DNA from: Mansonella perstans
Taxonomy: Eukaryota; Nematoda; Chromadorea; Rhabditida; Onchocercidae
Direction: 5' to 3'
Assembly (NCBI GenBank): GCA_037074765.1
Contig: JBAMDO010000195.1
Span: 1 to 64,000 of the forward strand
Length of the DNA stretch: 64,000 nucleotides
The notes below the pieces were generated by a model. The model was not told where the DNA came from. It did not search any database and saw nothing but the letters and a program-made list of their open reading frames with translations. A program made the position numbers and the translations under genes. Below, piece after piece: positions 1 to 14,300 of the stretch (its first letter is position 1; every line of letters begins with the position of its first letter).

Positions 1-191
1 TAGCAAGTTTTGTTGATCAATTAAGGATCATATATTGCGAATCATTATCCGTTTTAATAGTAATGATAAATGTTCTGATAGGCAAGAAACACCTGTGACC
101 ATATCCGATATACAAACGAATGAAACGATATTGTAGCCTACTTTAATATAATTTCGTTAATTTTATAGCAAACAAATGAGCACTTTTTTAG

Positions 192-1621
192 CTATCATCA
201 TTTTTCCTATCGTTGTGTTGCTTTATGGTTGTGCAACATGACACAAATATACATGAAATGTTTACCGATAACCTGGAATTGGACTTCATTTGGTTTAGCA
301 CCGTACTCCCAACCATCCAGTCAATTTATTCTCTACATTAACACAAGTGTTATTGCAAATGCATTTATTGGTGTTATCATTCCTGTATTTTTTGTGGCTT
401 TTCTTAATATATACCTAATTCGTCTACTAAGAATTCGAACTCAGAAGGTATTACTTGTAATAGTTTTCCAAATACTATATTTCATTTGTGCAATTAAATT
501 AAAAACTTCTTTTTTACCAAAACGAATGAAATAATTCAAAAAAAAAAAAAAGTAAAAAACGGAATTCTTATTCATTTCATTTATCAGGACAAATGCTTAA
601 TATGATGTAGAAAATTCAATTTTACAATTTTATCAAGGAAAAAAAAGAAATTTTGGAAGTCAATTAAATATAAATTAATGAATTTTTTCGATATCTTTAA
701 CATATAAAAATAGTTTCGAAAATCTCAAATATAGCAAATAATAGAAAAGATTTAAAATAGAAGAAAAATCGAAAAAATAAATTATCTAATTATTTAGTAC
801 AGTATTATAGTACAGTATTATCCGACAGTGACGACGATCGCATTCATTTCTTATGATATCAATATTTGTAGGCTGTAAGTGAAGAAGAATCTCTCGGACC
901 AGCATCAAGCAATTTTTGCGAACAGGAACGGAAAATGACAGTAACAATTGCGGCGATAGTATCATGCTTTACTATAACGCAATTACCTTCTGCAATATTA
1001 TTCCTTTATGAGAAAATAATTAGTGATAAGAAAACGGAAACATTTGCTAAAGTATCTTGTATTAGCAATTCTTTGGTACTTACGGGAAAGATGTTGAATG
1101 TTGTATTATTCTGCTTAACAAGTGCTACATTCAGGTAAATTATAGCTGTAACATTCTTTTTGCATTTCTTTTTAAAATTTAATGCAAATTCATGACTTGG
1201 AAAAATTTTATAAATTTGAGAAAATTTAATATAAAATTTTAATTTTTATTATATATTGTTAAGTGATAAAGCAAAACGAACGGATTACTTTAGGTTTTGG
1301 ATAATTATTAATTTGATCATAATTACTTTTATTTACTTGTATCAGAGATAGAAAGGAAAAGATTTTTAATAATTTTTTTCATTGCATTTTAGGCGAAAGC
1401 TTTTTTCCATCTGCCGCATTTGGTATCGAAAGTGTACTTGCCAGCAGACGAATGATTTGCGTCATATTAGCATTTCAAATCGTTCAGTTACTCAAAAAAC
1501 ATCACTTTTCAGTATATCATCACGGAATCACAAATTTTACCGAAAATACTCCAATAATCCAAGTTCGTCATCAACAAAAGTCAATGATAAAAGTGAAATT
1601 ATTCCCATGACAATTCAATGA
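192..1621 (+). CDS. Peptide-type GPCR (rhodopsin family), C-terminal half; partial at 5' end
   Basis: A seven-transmembrane receptor expected at the plasma membrane. Three exons join in phase: 192-447, 872-1134 and 1393-1621 (stop TGA). The first holds the second extracellular loop and TM5 (hydrophobic, about 346-420), ending RLLRIRTQK. The second holds a charged third intracellular loop, TM6 (FTITQLPSAILFLYE) and TM7 (GKMLNVVLFCLTS). The third starts with FRRKL after TM7 and gives a Ser/Thr/Asn-rich cytoplasmic tail. Junctions are TCAGAAG|gtatta, tttgtag|GCTG, TTCAG|gtaaat and ttttag|GCG, and an AGG codon spans the second intron. The TM7 pattern GKxLNxxLFCxxS..FR resembles, from my memory of the family, nematode FMRFamide/myosuppressin-type (dmsr-like) receptors; a database search would decide. 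TM1-TM4 are not in the window, unless a TM4-like segment at 176-240 in another frame belongs to it (see findings). An AATAAA signal lies at about 1727. Confidence 0.72.
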
Positions 1622-4600
1622 TTGAAATTTTAGTATTCTTTATGGCCACAATTAATGATTAGCCATAACATATGTTCACTAACCAATTACATCAAACACC
1701 TTGCTAGTCTACAAAATATAAAAAAAAATAAAAGACAAAAAGTATTTTAAAAAAAAGAAGCAAAAACATAGTTTCATTTCGTCTATTTCCACTTTATTTT
1801 TTTAAGAAAACAAAACCATAGCTATTTCAAAACATCGAAAAAAAAGGATTTTGAAAATTCGAAAATTTTTTTCTAAATTTTCACATTTTTTCCCTCATAA
1901 TCTTTTGCACTTATCAGAAAAAAAGTGATGGAAATTTGTTTCGAAGCTCAATCGATCAACTATTTCATGAGGAAATTAAAACGAATTGAACGGACGAAAT
2001 GCATAAATAGTAAAAGATAACATCGACAATTTTATGTAATGCAAATAAAAGTATAAATTAAACAAAATTAATTAATTTGAAGAAATTAGACTGTTTTAAA
2101 ACTGCAAAAATTCTACTTTTGAAAAATTTCTCTCCTGCTTTCCTCATTTTATTTATCTGTTTTGTCAGATTATCAGTAGTAATTGTAGATGGTACAGCAT
2201 TCGTTCTTACCTGTTATCTCCATAATTCAATCAATTCTTTTTTCCTGTCATCCTTTGTCCACCTTTACGTTCTACCCTTTCTGACATCCTCAGTATCGAT
2301 TATCTCTTTCTTCCCAACTTTTTTCATTTTATTTAACTGCTATCATTTTCGTCCAAACAAGTTTTTCATCATGAATTTGCAAATAAAAAATGAAATAATT
2401 TCTAAAAACAAAAAGAAACAAAAAAAATTTTCTTTTTTAATTAACGCTAAATCTTTTTATTAAAAAAAGTGCATAAAAAATTTTTTTAAAATATCTTGAT
2501 TTTAAAACAGAAAAATTTCGGCAATAGGACATCGCTAAATTTTTCCAAATTATTTGAATTGAATGCAAAAAAAAGAAAAACAAATAAAGTTTTCAATTAT
2601 CATTTTGATATCTTTTTTCGCAAAATACTAAGAATTTAAATCAAATAGGTACACCAATATTATTAAATTCATTATTTTCATCTAATCTTGCCTCTCTCTC
2701 TCTCTCTCTCTCTTACTTTTTCCTACTTTTCTTTCAACCTTCCTTTTATCATTTTCCTCATATTCTTAATAAAATTTTTCATTAATATTAAATTCAAAAT
2801 ATTTTCTATCCATTTTGTTTCATAAAAAAAAAATGAAATCATTGATATTATTGCTTTGTTCTCTTTCTTTCTCTCCTTCTCATTTCTCTCTTCACCTCTT
2901 CCCTCATTAACACTTTTTTTTTTTAAATCATCCATTTGATCAAGCGGACTTTAATAAAATTTATTCCTCTTGACAGATTATATCAAAATTTTTGCGCATG
3001 AAAAAAACTATGCCTAAATAATTGAAATGCTTGCTATTTGCAATTTTTAAAGCAATACCTACCTATAAGTTATCAAAAAAGTGACTTTTTGAAGAATATT
3101 TCCTACTAATTAATTTAACATTTTTTTCTATTAAGTAATGTAATTTATGAATCTCAAAATATAAAGAAATTTAAATTGCAAAAGTATTTTTTATAAATTA
3201 TTTTGTATCTTTCCTTTGTATCTAAATAAAAAATATTATCATTTCAAATAAATTTCGTCGTTCAGTTCAAATGATAAAGTTATCTGACTGATGTATAATT
3301 CAAAATAGTGCAAGAATATTGCTGTTGAAGTAAACATTTCGAAATGAAATGCTATCAATTACTATTAATTACAAAACGTCTGAATTCACAGTCATCCCAC
3401 ACAATATGACTCATTTTTTCCCTTTGCAACAAATTGTTTTATTAATTGTGTTAAAATTATTGTCATAAAATGAAAAAAAAAAAAATTGTTTTGAGAAAAT
3501 TTTTTGGATCTTTCTTTTATTTAATCTTTCCATTTCCATTTCCAACGATTGCAAATCGTATGTTTGCATTATTAAGATATAAATTTGTGTTTATTGTACA
3601 ACTGAACTATAAACTGTTTGTGTCATTTTTTTCCTTTGATGCACTGCAAAATAGCTTAGTGAAATAACTATTAAAAAATTCTTCGATACTTTGTAAGCAT
3701 TATTAAAGAAATGAGTAATGAATAAATTGAAGAAGCTGATAAAGCTAGATTATATTAGTATCAACAATTAATGATAAGCTATCTATATTAATTGCTGGGA
3801 AAGTTTGAGTGATGCAAAAATTTGACAAACAAATTGGAAAGCTTTAAGTTAATTTAGATTGCCCATGTTATTGTGATATATTAAAATACAAAACGATAAC
3901 ATTTTAAGGCAATTTTTTTTTGTTGTATAAAACTTATAAGTTTCCGCTTTTTTTAAAGGATTTTATTTTAACAAAAATTGTTATGTTGGAACACATGTAA
4001 AACAGCTGATAAGGGATATGGAAGAGACGGGAATTGACGTACATGACAAGGAAAATTATGAAAAGAAAAATGAAACATTTAAATGAACTGCTGAAAAGGG
4101 CACTTTAATATAAATAAATCAAAATCCTAAACCGGTTGTGGAACAAAACAGTTCCTTTTCGTTGGCTAATAATTCGATTTCTGAATTCAATAACTGCTTT
4201 CTCATTGATTATATAATACAATGTTTTCATCAATACATCATTTATCATTTTCAAATTCTTTTTTTTAAAGAATTCTTTTAGTTTAATTCTATGACAAATG
4301 TATATTTGCGCATTTATCTCATACAAATACAATGCAATTGTATAATTTACAACTTTTAATTTGCAATCTTCTTCCATGTTAGTAATTTTTAGTATACAAT
4401 TTTTTCACAGCTTTATCGCTGATTTTCATTTACTTTTTTTTTTGTTTCAAAAATAATTTTTTAAAAATTTTTAATGTTTGTTCAATTAGCAAAAACAAAA
4501 CGAATGAATAAATGAAATTATAATTAAAATTTAAAAAGCAGAAATGAAAATTAATTGGTATTTTGACGAGCAAGTAAGCTGAATAAAATAATGAGCTAAA

Positions 4601-6611
4601 CATTCACTTTTTTTCATGTTTTGTTGAAAAATTTCCGTGTTCTTATTGAATTATTTTAAAAGATATACAGACAGATAGATAGATTATATGGACAGATACA
4701 GAGAGAGAAAGAGAGATGGAAATTTTCAGCGACAAAATTAATATACAGTAGAAAGAGAAAAAGAATAGATATGGACCAGTAATTCTAACATTAACTACCC
4801 GGGTATTTAAATTGCAATATGTTATTGTTAGAGATAAACGCTAGATATTATCATTTTTCTTAACTAATTTTACTTATTATCTAATTGTTGAAAAAAGTTT
4901 ACTAATTTATTTGCTAAAGGTGAAAGGTAAAGATTTCTCCTCATAAGTTACACTTTTTCATTTATTCATTTGAAATATTAGTATTAAGACTGCGAAAAGT
5001 CTTGAATTATTCTTAATTAACCCTAATTAATAAGTTCAATGTTATACATTATTATCACTATTAGTATCAAAAACTTTAATCCACGTCTTTTTTTTATTGA
5101 ACTCGTTTTATTGTTATCATCAAACCGGAAGATTTTGTCCTTCTTTTTACTGATTCTGTCGTTATCATCACCATTCATCATTTATACTGGATATCAGTGC
5201 TCTCCGTTTGTTGAGTATGCTGTTATCATCATCATAATCATAATCTAAACTGGAACTGATGCCCTCTTTTTTACGGAATATACCGTTACCATCGTTATTA
5301 TCGTCATCAATACCAGAAACTGATGTCCTCTTTTCCATAGGCGGCAAATATATTTATTATATATATATATAAAATATATCTTTTTATATAAATATATACA
5401 TAGATCTTTTTTACCAAAATATTTTATCAGTACAGTTTTTGCAGTCAACCGTAATGGGAATTTGTTTAATCATAAGAATTTGGCACTTTTTTTGCTCTAA
5501 ATATTATTTTCTTGCAAATTACTGAATGTTCCGGAGGGCGATAACAAGTTAGAATCATTAAAGTAATATTTCCAGAATTCATGGTTATTATCTTATCCGA
5601 ATAGGAAAATTTCATTTGGGCAAGCAACCTGGTGCAATTGATATTATTTGGATGTACATTTGGTAAATTCAGATACTAATCTGTTAATTTTAATTAATTT
5701 ATCACCAATTATTTTTTAGAAAGACCAAAGGAATTTTTTTTTTTAAAATCTAAAAATTTCAAATTGTATATGCTATCTAATTCATTACGTTAAACTACAA
5801 TATTTACAGTTTTTTTCTAGCATTATAAAATATTTTAAAAATTTTCAACACTGCTATTCTTTTTCAGCCATGGATTTCTTTTTTTTCTAATTGAAAAGAG
5901 CAGCAAAAGTTTAATGATAACTATTGAGATTTAACTCATTTCATTATTCATTAAATTTAAGTTCTACTCAAAGAAAATAATATTCATTTTAATACACGAC
6001 AGAATTGTATATTTTTTCAGAAAAAATTCAATTTTCAAATTTATCTCATAATTTTTCAGAAGCACTTTACTACTGGAATTTGAAATTTTTGTATTAAAAG
6101 TTTTGTGCTACATTAACATTTCACAAATGTCATTTTCCTTTATAGCAGGACTAATCTGAGAAAAAAAAAAGTTTGGAGCAGCATAATAACATTTCTGTAT
6201 CACATAACTAATATTGTTGTACGTAATTTCTCAAAGTGATTATGCAAAATTTTCCTTAATCCCATTATTTTAATCCAAGTAAAAAGTTTCATTTTTCAGT
6301 CCACTACACTATGTAATATTGTCATCGCATAAACTTTTTGTTTCATTGATAAGATAACAATAAGCAAAACTTTTTTATCATTGTACTCATCAAATGTTAT
6401 ACTTATCGAAAAACAGATGCACACTGAGTGATAACATTTTGCTACTTTATTTAAAGCTTGTATTTATAATAATGAACTTTATTAAGGTAAAAAAACTAAT
6501 TAGCAATATATATCCATGGTTTTTGTCGAAAAGGGTTGCTAAATATTTTGATTACCTTAATTTCAACTTTTTTTCATGTAAATCATTAAAAAAAAAATGA
6601 ATTCTACAAAT
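1622..6611. other. AT-rich intergenic spacer
   Basis: No supported gene. It holds homopolymer A/T runs, a short (CT)n tract at 2692-2713, pyrimidine-rich stretches around 2700-2930 that create chance open frames on both strands, and a degenerate minisatellite at about 5110-5340. The open frame at 2077-2463 (128 codons) is dominated by Phe/Leu/Ser/Lys codons from T- and A-rich DNA, has no recognisable domain, and I do not call it. The last part (about 6300-6611) should contain the promoter of the START-domain gene, but I see no specific element. Confidence 0.6.
5110..5340. repeat. Degenerate minisatellite, about 60-70 bp unit
   Basis: The phrase GTTATCATCA recurs at about 5113, 5160 and 5221, with a decayed copy (gttattatcgtcatca) near 5296. 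Each is followed by a variant of ACTGGAACTGATGCCCTCTTTT (near 5147, 5187, 5250 and 5317). Copies are diverged and unequal in length, so this is an old tandem array. The + strand open frame at 5039-5248 and the - strand frame at 5245-5448 come from it and are not genes. Confidence 0.6.
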
Positions 6612-8445
6612 ATGTCGAGTGGCAATAGTGATAATCAGAAAGTTAGTCTTTCATTTATCATTTTGTTATATTTGTTTGAAAAGAAATTTAATTAATAAAT
6701 ATTTTGTATTATAAATTTAAAATTAAATTAATTTCAATTTAAATAAATGAACGTGAAAATTTTTTGCTGCCTCTAAAGTACGAAAAAAGCATACGTGAAG
6801 CAAACGAAGCATTGCGAAATTTAATGGAACTTGTCAACATGCCCGATTTCGAGGATCATGATGGTTGGAAGCAAAAAATTTCGAATAAAAATGATGTTGT
6901 TTATTCAAAACGCTATAAAATGGGCAAAGTTTTTACCATGAGAGTAAGTTTTTTTCATTTCCTAATCAAAAATTTTAATTTATTACAGTCTTTTAAGAAA
7001 TTTCCAATAATTTTAAGTAATAAGCTGGAAATCTTACTTCTAGATTTTTTTATTTAACATAAAATGAAAAAGCTTGAATATATTTTAGACAATCAAATTT
7101 TAAATTTAAAATTTTCCTTCCTGATTTTTAAATTTAATCTGCAAAAAAAACGATTACTTATATTTGAATGAAAATGTAATTTTTTCTTCTTTTAAAAATT
7201 TTATTTTAATAAAATCAACCATAATATTTCAGGTAGCTTTAAGATCTACATTACTTAAATAGAATTTAAATTCATAGGTAATTACTTTTCTTCAACAAAA
7301 AGCTATTCTAAAATCAAACTAGTTTATGTGATTAAATTAATCAATTTATTGAATGAATTTGTTCTTTGCTTTTTTTCCTCTTTCAGACGACCTTTAATTT
7401 TCCTCTGCAACAAGCTTTTGTGGAACATTGGGAAAATTTTGTCGATCTTTCCCACTACAACAAAAACATTTCATGTGTGAAAATTATTGCCGATTTAACA
7501 CCAAACACAAATATTGTTTATGTAAATATTTTCTAAAATGTTTTAAAAATTATTTTGGTAAAAAAATTTTAGCTTGAAATTAAAAAAAATATTTTTATTG
7601 AATGATTAAAAGGGGTGACAAAACATTTATGAAAGGAGTGACAACAAAAAAAAGAGGGATTTTTGATATTTGATGTAATCAACAATGACGCATTCCTTAT
7701 TTTTTATTTTAATTTTTCCTCCTAAATTATAGCAATTTTTAGTATGCTATGAACGATATTTCAAATATCAAAGGGCGAGAATTTTTGATGTGTCGCACAT
7801 TTCGCCGTGCTGATAACGAAATTATCGAAGCTGCGCGAAGCATTGATCTTCCGGATTTTAAATATAATCCTCAAAAAATACGGTTAATTGTACTTGCATA
7901 AATATTGTTAACTTTTTTTAAAGCTTTAAATTTTAATCGACTCAATTACAGTCTTTCAAGTAGCTACGTATTTTTTCAGTAAGTTTGAATTAATTTCGCT
8001 TTTATGACAGATTTCATTTTCATGCTTATAGAGAAAATAAAAAGCCTTAATTTGGTAATTTTGCTATAAAGCATCACTTTTAAGTTTATATTGCCTGATC
8101 TTTTTTACAAATATAAATTGATTTCGTCTTATATCAATTAATATTATTGTTCTGCTTGCAGCAAAAAAAAATAATTTAATAGTATTATCAATGAACATAA
8201 TTTGTAACTGCTGATAATATTCATTATCAAATGATAATAATTCCAGTGGGAGTGTTATACTTGCTGGAGGACGTTTTCGAATTCATCCCAAAGATTCTGC
8301 CAAAACAATCGTTGACTATGTGATGTGCTTGGATCTCAAGGGTCCCGATATACCAAAAGTAGTTATGGATGCAACAATTAGTTTGCTAATTATACAGGAT
8401 GCAGAATCGATACGAAAACAAATTGAAAGAGTCAAAGCTGTGTGA
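6612..8445 (+). CDS. START-domain lipid-binding/transfer protein
   Basis: START proteins bind one lipid or sterol in a hydrophobic tunnel and carry it between membranes. Five exons assemble without a frame break: 6612-6641, 6779-6943, 7387-7521, 7743-7882 and 8247-8445, giving 669 bp and 222 aa. That is close to one START domain (about 210 aa) plus a short leader. The start ATG is at 6612 and exon 1 encodes only ten residues (MSSGNSDNQK). Family-like signatures are WKQKISNKNDVVYSKRYKMG near residues 37-56 (exon 2), GREFLMCRTFRR in exon 4, and GRFRIHPKDSAKTIVDYVMC followed by LDLKGPDIPK in exon 5, the usual site of the long C-terminal helix. There is no signal peptide or membrane anchor, so it is probably cytosolic, in the PC-TP/STARD size class. 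The exon 4 acceptor must be TTTTTAG|TATGCT at 7742, because the AG at 7732-7733 leads to a stop. AATAAA lies at 8542. The lipid ligand cannot be told from sequence. Confidence 0.85.
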
Positions 8446-11400
8446 CAAAAAAGTGTTGTGGGCAATTTTGGCATGTATGAATTCAAATCCTTCATTGTAA
8501 CATGGCCATGTTATTCTTTTAATTACAAAAAAAAAGGAAAAAATAAATAAATTTTAAATAAAAATTTTGGAATATTTCATGTTACAACGGTCCGAAGTAT
8601 ATTCGAAATATTGAAACTAAGATTACAATTACCAATGCAATGATAGATCCATTTTTGTTCATATTTTTTTTGTTTACTTAACTGTAAATCTATTATGATA
8701 AGTTAAAAATTAGTTAAATTTAAAATATTCAAGCTTAAAAAAAGTGATTGAAGTCAAGGTGTAAAACATTGACACTAAGATAAAACATTCAGGTTAACGT
8801 GGAAACATTTATTACGCCAATCATAAATTGGCTTAAATTACTTAACACTGGTAAGTAACATAATTAATAATTATAAGATTTTTACCACAAGTTGAAGAAT
8901 CAATACATTTTTAATAAGTAAATCGAATAGATTATAATAGAATACTTATTTATACTTTGCGTTATATTCGTCATTTATCACTCAAAAAAAGCAATTTTTA
9001 AATAATCTTTACTGTTAAAGCAATTATTTACTATTTAAAAAAAAAATTTTTTTGAAGCCAATAATTAATAGAATTAATTTTTTTTATAATTTAAAAATTT
9101 TTCACATGAAATTGTTTATCTGATATATCCGTAACATATTATTCAATCATTCATTGGCCTAATTAATTGTAACAAGTATAATCATACTCGCCGTAATTGC
9201 ATTTACTTTACCATATTTTTCTGATAATTCGTTATATTACACAAATAAAAATGTTGTTCATTATCATATATCAGCAACTATATCATGCGAAAAATTATAA
9301 ACGCATTTTTTGATTGGATCAATCAATCAAGCGAACAAATCAAATATTATCCATTTTTACTGTTTATATTTTAAAATATAAATTGTTATCATTGATTTAT
9401 TGAAATTAAAAGACGTCAATCAAATGCAATCCGAACTTTTTTTCCTTTCTTTGATCGTTTGATAATGCGAATGATTGATCACTTCATAATTAAATAAATT
9501 TTTCTGTGTTTCAACTTTTCTTTGCAACAATAGACATTTTTGATTTCTCAAATTAAAGCATGAAAACGAAATGCATGGTGTAAAAACTTCAGAATTTGTG
9601 AAAGTTGAATCAATAAGATAGAAAAAATGAGGTATGACTGACAGCTGACATCCAACAATAATTAATACAAATCATTTCCAATAGCTTAGAATAAGTTAGT
9701 AAATTTATAGATATTAGCTGAAATAAAAAATGTTAAAAAAAATCGGTAACAATTTACATAAGATCCTCTCGAATTGATTTTAAATACCGAATTAAGACCA
9801 TCGATATCATAAGACAAGAATTTTATTGCTATCCGATAGCTTAGTTTGATAGCATATTGTAAAGCGCAGCTGCAGTAACAATTCTACAAGAAAAAAAAAG
9901 TTAGATACTGAACAAGGAATTCGCTTTAAGAATAACAAACATAAATCATTAAAGCAGTTTTACGAGATTTAATTTTTGTATTCTTACCAATTCTTGAATT
10001 CTTATAAGCATTTAAAGTTTGAAAATGACCAATAAATATTTTTTTCTCATCATAATTTCAAATATCATTATCATTGGCTTACATTTATTTTTATTTTTTA
10101 TCATATTTTTGAAATGATTAATTATGGTAACATTTTGGTATGGACAAAGATTGTTTATCGAATTTCTCTTTTTTTTTTGTAACAATCAAAAACGACCAAG
10201 TCTGATTTAACGAAAGCCTTTCTTTCTTGGAAATTAAAAAAAAACGAGAGAGTTAAATGCTGTACAAATATTTGTTGTGATCTGTTGCTCAACAAATATC
10301 CCCATAAAAATTTCAACTTTAATTTTAAAAGAAACAGAATTAGTTAATAGAGTAAAATGTGTTGACAAAAAAATTATTGCAAAGCTAATAAGCAACGCCA
10401 AAATATCTATATTTTTTAAATCTATTCTACAGTATGGATGATAATAAAGTCAAACTTTTAGTAATCAATTAAAAGTTAAAATTTAATGCGAATAAATTTA
10501 ATTGAAACAAGTTCTCACAAGGCCAAGATCAATTTGACAAATTTAACATGTAAGAAAAAAGGAATGTTATTGAATAAAATTTCAAATTTAATCATCACAA
10601 TGATTAACATTGCCACTACTGATTACTATGATTTGCCATTTCACGAAATTGATAGTAATGATCGGATTGATATTTAAAAGCTGCAATTTTTACTCTTCAC
10701 CCTTTTGATTTAGATTTTAAATGTTTATTTTTTGCACTTCGATTAATTCATTTTTGTTAAATTATTCAATGTACTGTGTAACAAAATCGATATGATAAAA
10801 AAAATTCAAAATTATTTTTACCTAATTTCATTTTGTGTGACTAGAAAGCAGGAAGTTAATATCATGCATAATGATAACTAACAATGATGGTGCAATCAGT
10901 GCAAGTTATATGCTTTGCAGATAAATTAAAAAATGTTACCATTATCAGCTGATCATTCTGGCAATTGGAGATTATTGTAGTCAAGCATAAAAAAGAAAGC
11001 ATCGAAACCTAACGGACAGAGAGGAAAAACGTAGCTCGAGAAATGCATAGCATTACTATTATATAATAACTATTTAATTAGCATTGTCCACAAATTCCAA
11101 AAGTTACACCTTATTTGTTCTATCAGCAGCTTCAATTTACTTTTTTAATGACAACAAGTTCAATTTGCACAAATAAAGAAAAAAATTAATTTTAGCAATT
11201 TGTCAAATTTTTGCTATTATTGTATTTCGTACATACGATTAATCAAAAAAAAAAGATTGTCGAAAATATTAAAATTCCAGAAAATTCAAATCTTTATTGA
11301 ATATTATTTGCCAAACAAGAAAAAAAAATAATATTTGATCCGAAAATGTATTTCAACAACCTGTAATGATATGAAAATTCTTAAAATTTTTGTCGAAAAT

Positions 11401-14300
11401 AATTATTGTAAACAACAATAAACTTACTGATCTTTCATCACTGTTTTTGTACCTTTTAGTAACTTTCAACAATAAATAATTTTTTTTTCTAATTCGTTGA
11501 TTTACTCCACTGACATTAAATATATTGTTAAATTAAATGCTTTCATCCTTTTCCTAGCTGTCTTACAAAAATAATTGATGCAATAATAAAATTTTTAAAT
11601 TCATTTCAAAAAAAATTATTTTTTAAACAGTTTAGAAAATGAAACAAAAAAAATTTTTTTCAAAGCATTTTAAATTTCTTTTAAGGCAAAAATTAAGTTT
11701 CTTTAAATTTTAAAGCATTGAAATTTGTTGCAGTCATAAAATAATCTGATTTAATTAGAAATAAATGATCATCTGTACAAAAAAAAGTTTTAAAGTCACA
11801 TAGTTATGGAAAATTTATCATATTGACTCTTTTATTTAATTAAAAAAAAAAAAAAAAAAAATAACTAATACAAATTGTGCTAACTGCTATTAAACTAATT
11901 TATATCATTTTTGATACTGGTATTTTTCTCACTATCAAATTACTCATCAATATTGTTTATCATAATTAACAAAACAACGATCACTAATATTTTAAACAAT
12001 AATTGTTACTAAATCAAATTTCTGGCTTACTTTTTTTATTTTCTAGTTTTTAACATTTTTGTAGATTGTCTGAAATAGAAAAATTACCAGAAATTATCAC
12101 TTTTTTTACATTTACAATTTCAAAAGTGAAAGAAAAAGTTGAGAAAAAAAATTATTAATTCAAAAAAAAAAAAAAAACGAAGAAAGTAATGATAGATTAT
12201 ACATTGTTTGCTGGATGTATGATAATAAATGGTGAATTATTTGTGTCTAGATCATTTAAATGTCCAATGGAATTTTTTCTTTTCCGTTACATTTGTTGCC
12301 ACATCAATAATTTCATTTTTTACAACTATATGGTTTTTTTCTCTGCAGAAATTCATGAATGTATTAATGAATGATATCATAAAATACCATATATTGAATA
12401 GTCATAGAAAAATGATAATTTTTGCACAGTAATGTGAAAAGAAGCTTTCTAACTGATAATGTATAAATGCAATATGCGTAAATTTATTTTAAATTAATTT
12501 TTTTCCCATTGTCATTAATTTCCACAAATCAATTTTAAACTGTCATTAATTTTCACAAATTTTTTTTTCTTTCCCTTTCTGAATAATAATATTTTTATTG
12601 AACGAAAGAAAACGAGGTGAAAAAAAAATTTGCCTTAAATTTGCGCAAAACTTATCTATCAGTTTTATAGTCTTACCTAAAAAAAAAAAGTATTTATTCA
12701 GAAAGAGAAAGAAAAACTGCAGAATATTAAAAATAATTAGTAATTTTCTCAAATTTTACATCAGCTATTTATATTTGCTTATTATTTATTCCAAAGAGCA
12801 AACAATAATTTGATTGGATAAATCAAAAGTTTTAGCTTAAATATTTGAAAAAAAAAAACGAATATTTCAAATAAGTTTATAAGGGAAAATAAACAATAGA
12901 TAAATAAATAAATAAGTAAATAAATAAGAAGCCCGTTGAAATAAATGAAGAAGTAAAATACTTACACAGTAATCACCAACAAATTATTTGGATTTTTCTG
13001 ACAGATAAAATGAATTAATGAATGATGGATGCACTTAAAAAAAATATTTTAGTTACTGATTAAAAAATCTCCGCATTACTCATCACCAGCGAGTTTTTAA
13101 TGAAAAAAATTGTAAAGTTATTTGCGAAATTGGTAATTTGCTACATTTGACATGATCGGGAGCAAAAATGTTAACTTTTCAAGTAAATAATTCATAAAAA
13201 CCAGTACAATTATTTTGCTTATCACATTATGATGTTATCAGCAATGATGCTTAATTCACTTAATGCGATATTCCTGTCTTCCGGCAAATATCATTTCGGA
13301 TCCTTTTTTTTTGTTATCATATTCACTTTTTTTATTAAATTATTGTAAATGCCAGTACAAGCTAAAAAAAGAGAAATTTTCACAGAAGAAAAGAAAAAGC
13401 TTATTCAATTTGAAAAAAAAATTCATTTTTGCCAAATTACTGCTCAAGTTGCATCATCTAAACAGCAAGGTATTTACTTTTCAAGGTACCGTTGGAATAA
13501 ATGTTACTTTCTTTCAATGGTTCAGTTTATCAAATTCTTTGGAAAAGAATTTGAAAAAAAACATTGATTCAGCTTTAAAATATGTATGAAGAAAGTTATG
13601 ACATTTATTTAATCTTTGGTACTACAATCTTTCATCATTTTAAAAATAAATGAAATCAATTTTCATTTTCCTTTCAATCTTTTTTGATCTGTTTACCAAA
13701 CACTTCACATACATCTTGACAATGTTCATGAGGCGTAGATGGGCATGAAAATGATGGGAGATTGTATTTGTGGCTGGGAAATGACTAATTTTTTCCTTCC
13801 TCCACGCATTTTTATTTTGAAAAAAAAAATGATTCAAACAAGAAAAAAGAAACTAAAACAGGTTTTCTATGTATATATTAAACGGAATAAAAAAAAGGAA
13901 AAAAGAAACAGTACAAATACAGAAACCTCCATGAACTAGAACACTTTTCCCTTTTCATGCTTTAATTAATTGCTTCAATTCTCGTATTATTTCATTTTTT
14001 CTTAAATTAATAAATCTTTGGTCAATTAATCATTATTTGTTAAAATGTTATTTAACTAATAAGTATCGATTGTTTGAGAGTTAATTAATGAATTGGTATG
14101 GCCCAATAATTGGCATTGTTGACCTGTTTTAGAAAATTAATCCACAATATGATGACCACAAAAGTTTCATCTTATTGCTAGACATTCCAGTTGGCACAGT
14201 AAATCTCCCATCACTAATGATAACCAATTATTCTGCTAAAAGCCCAATATTTTCAAATGTTTTAAATCGTTAAAAATCTAAATATTGTTTGGAAAAATCA
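8446..14300. other. AT-rich intergenic spacer, nothing supported
   Basis: About 5.8 kb of A/T-rich DNA with poly-A and poly-T runs (for example 11842-11862 and 12162-12177) and a TAAA/TAAG-type simple repeat at about 12898-12930. Open frames here (10486-10677, 12189-12432, 13263-13589) have the codon content of random AT-rich sequence, no recognised motif and no convincing splice context. I see no tRNA or other RNA gene. Confidence 0.6.

Noticed and set aside
2077..2463. 128-codon open frame with hydrophobic stretches
   Set aside because: Codon content follows T/A-rich DNA, there is no conserved motif, and it has a poly-Lys/Phe end and no splice or start context.
13263..13589. Overlapping open frames of 108 and 72 codons
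   Set aside because: Lys/Phe-rich low complexity in AT-rich spacer, with no domain; frame overlap suggests chance.
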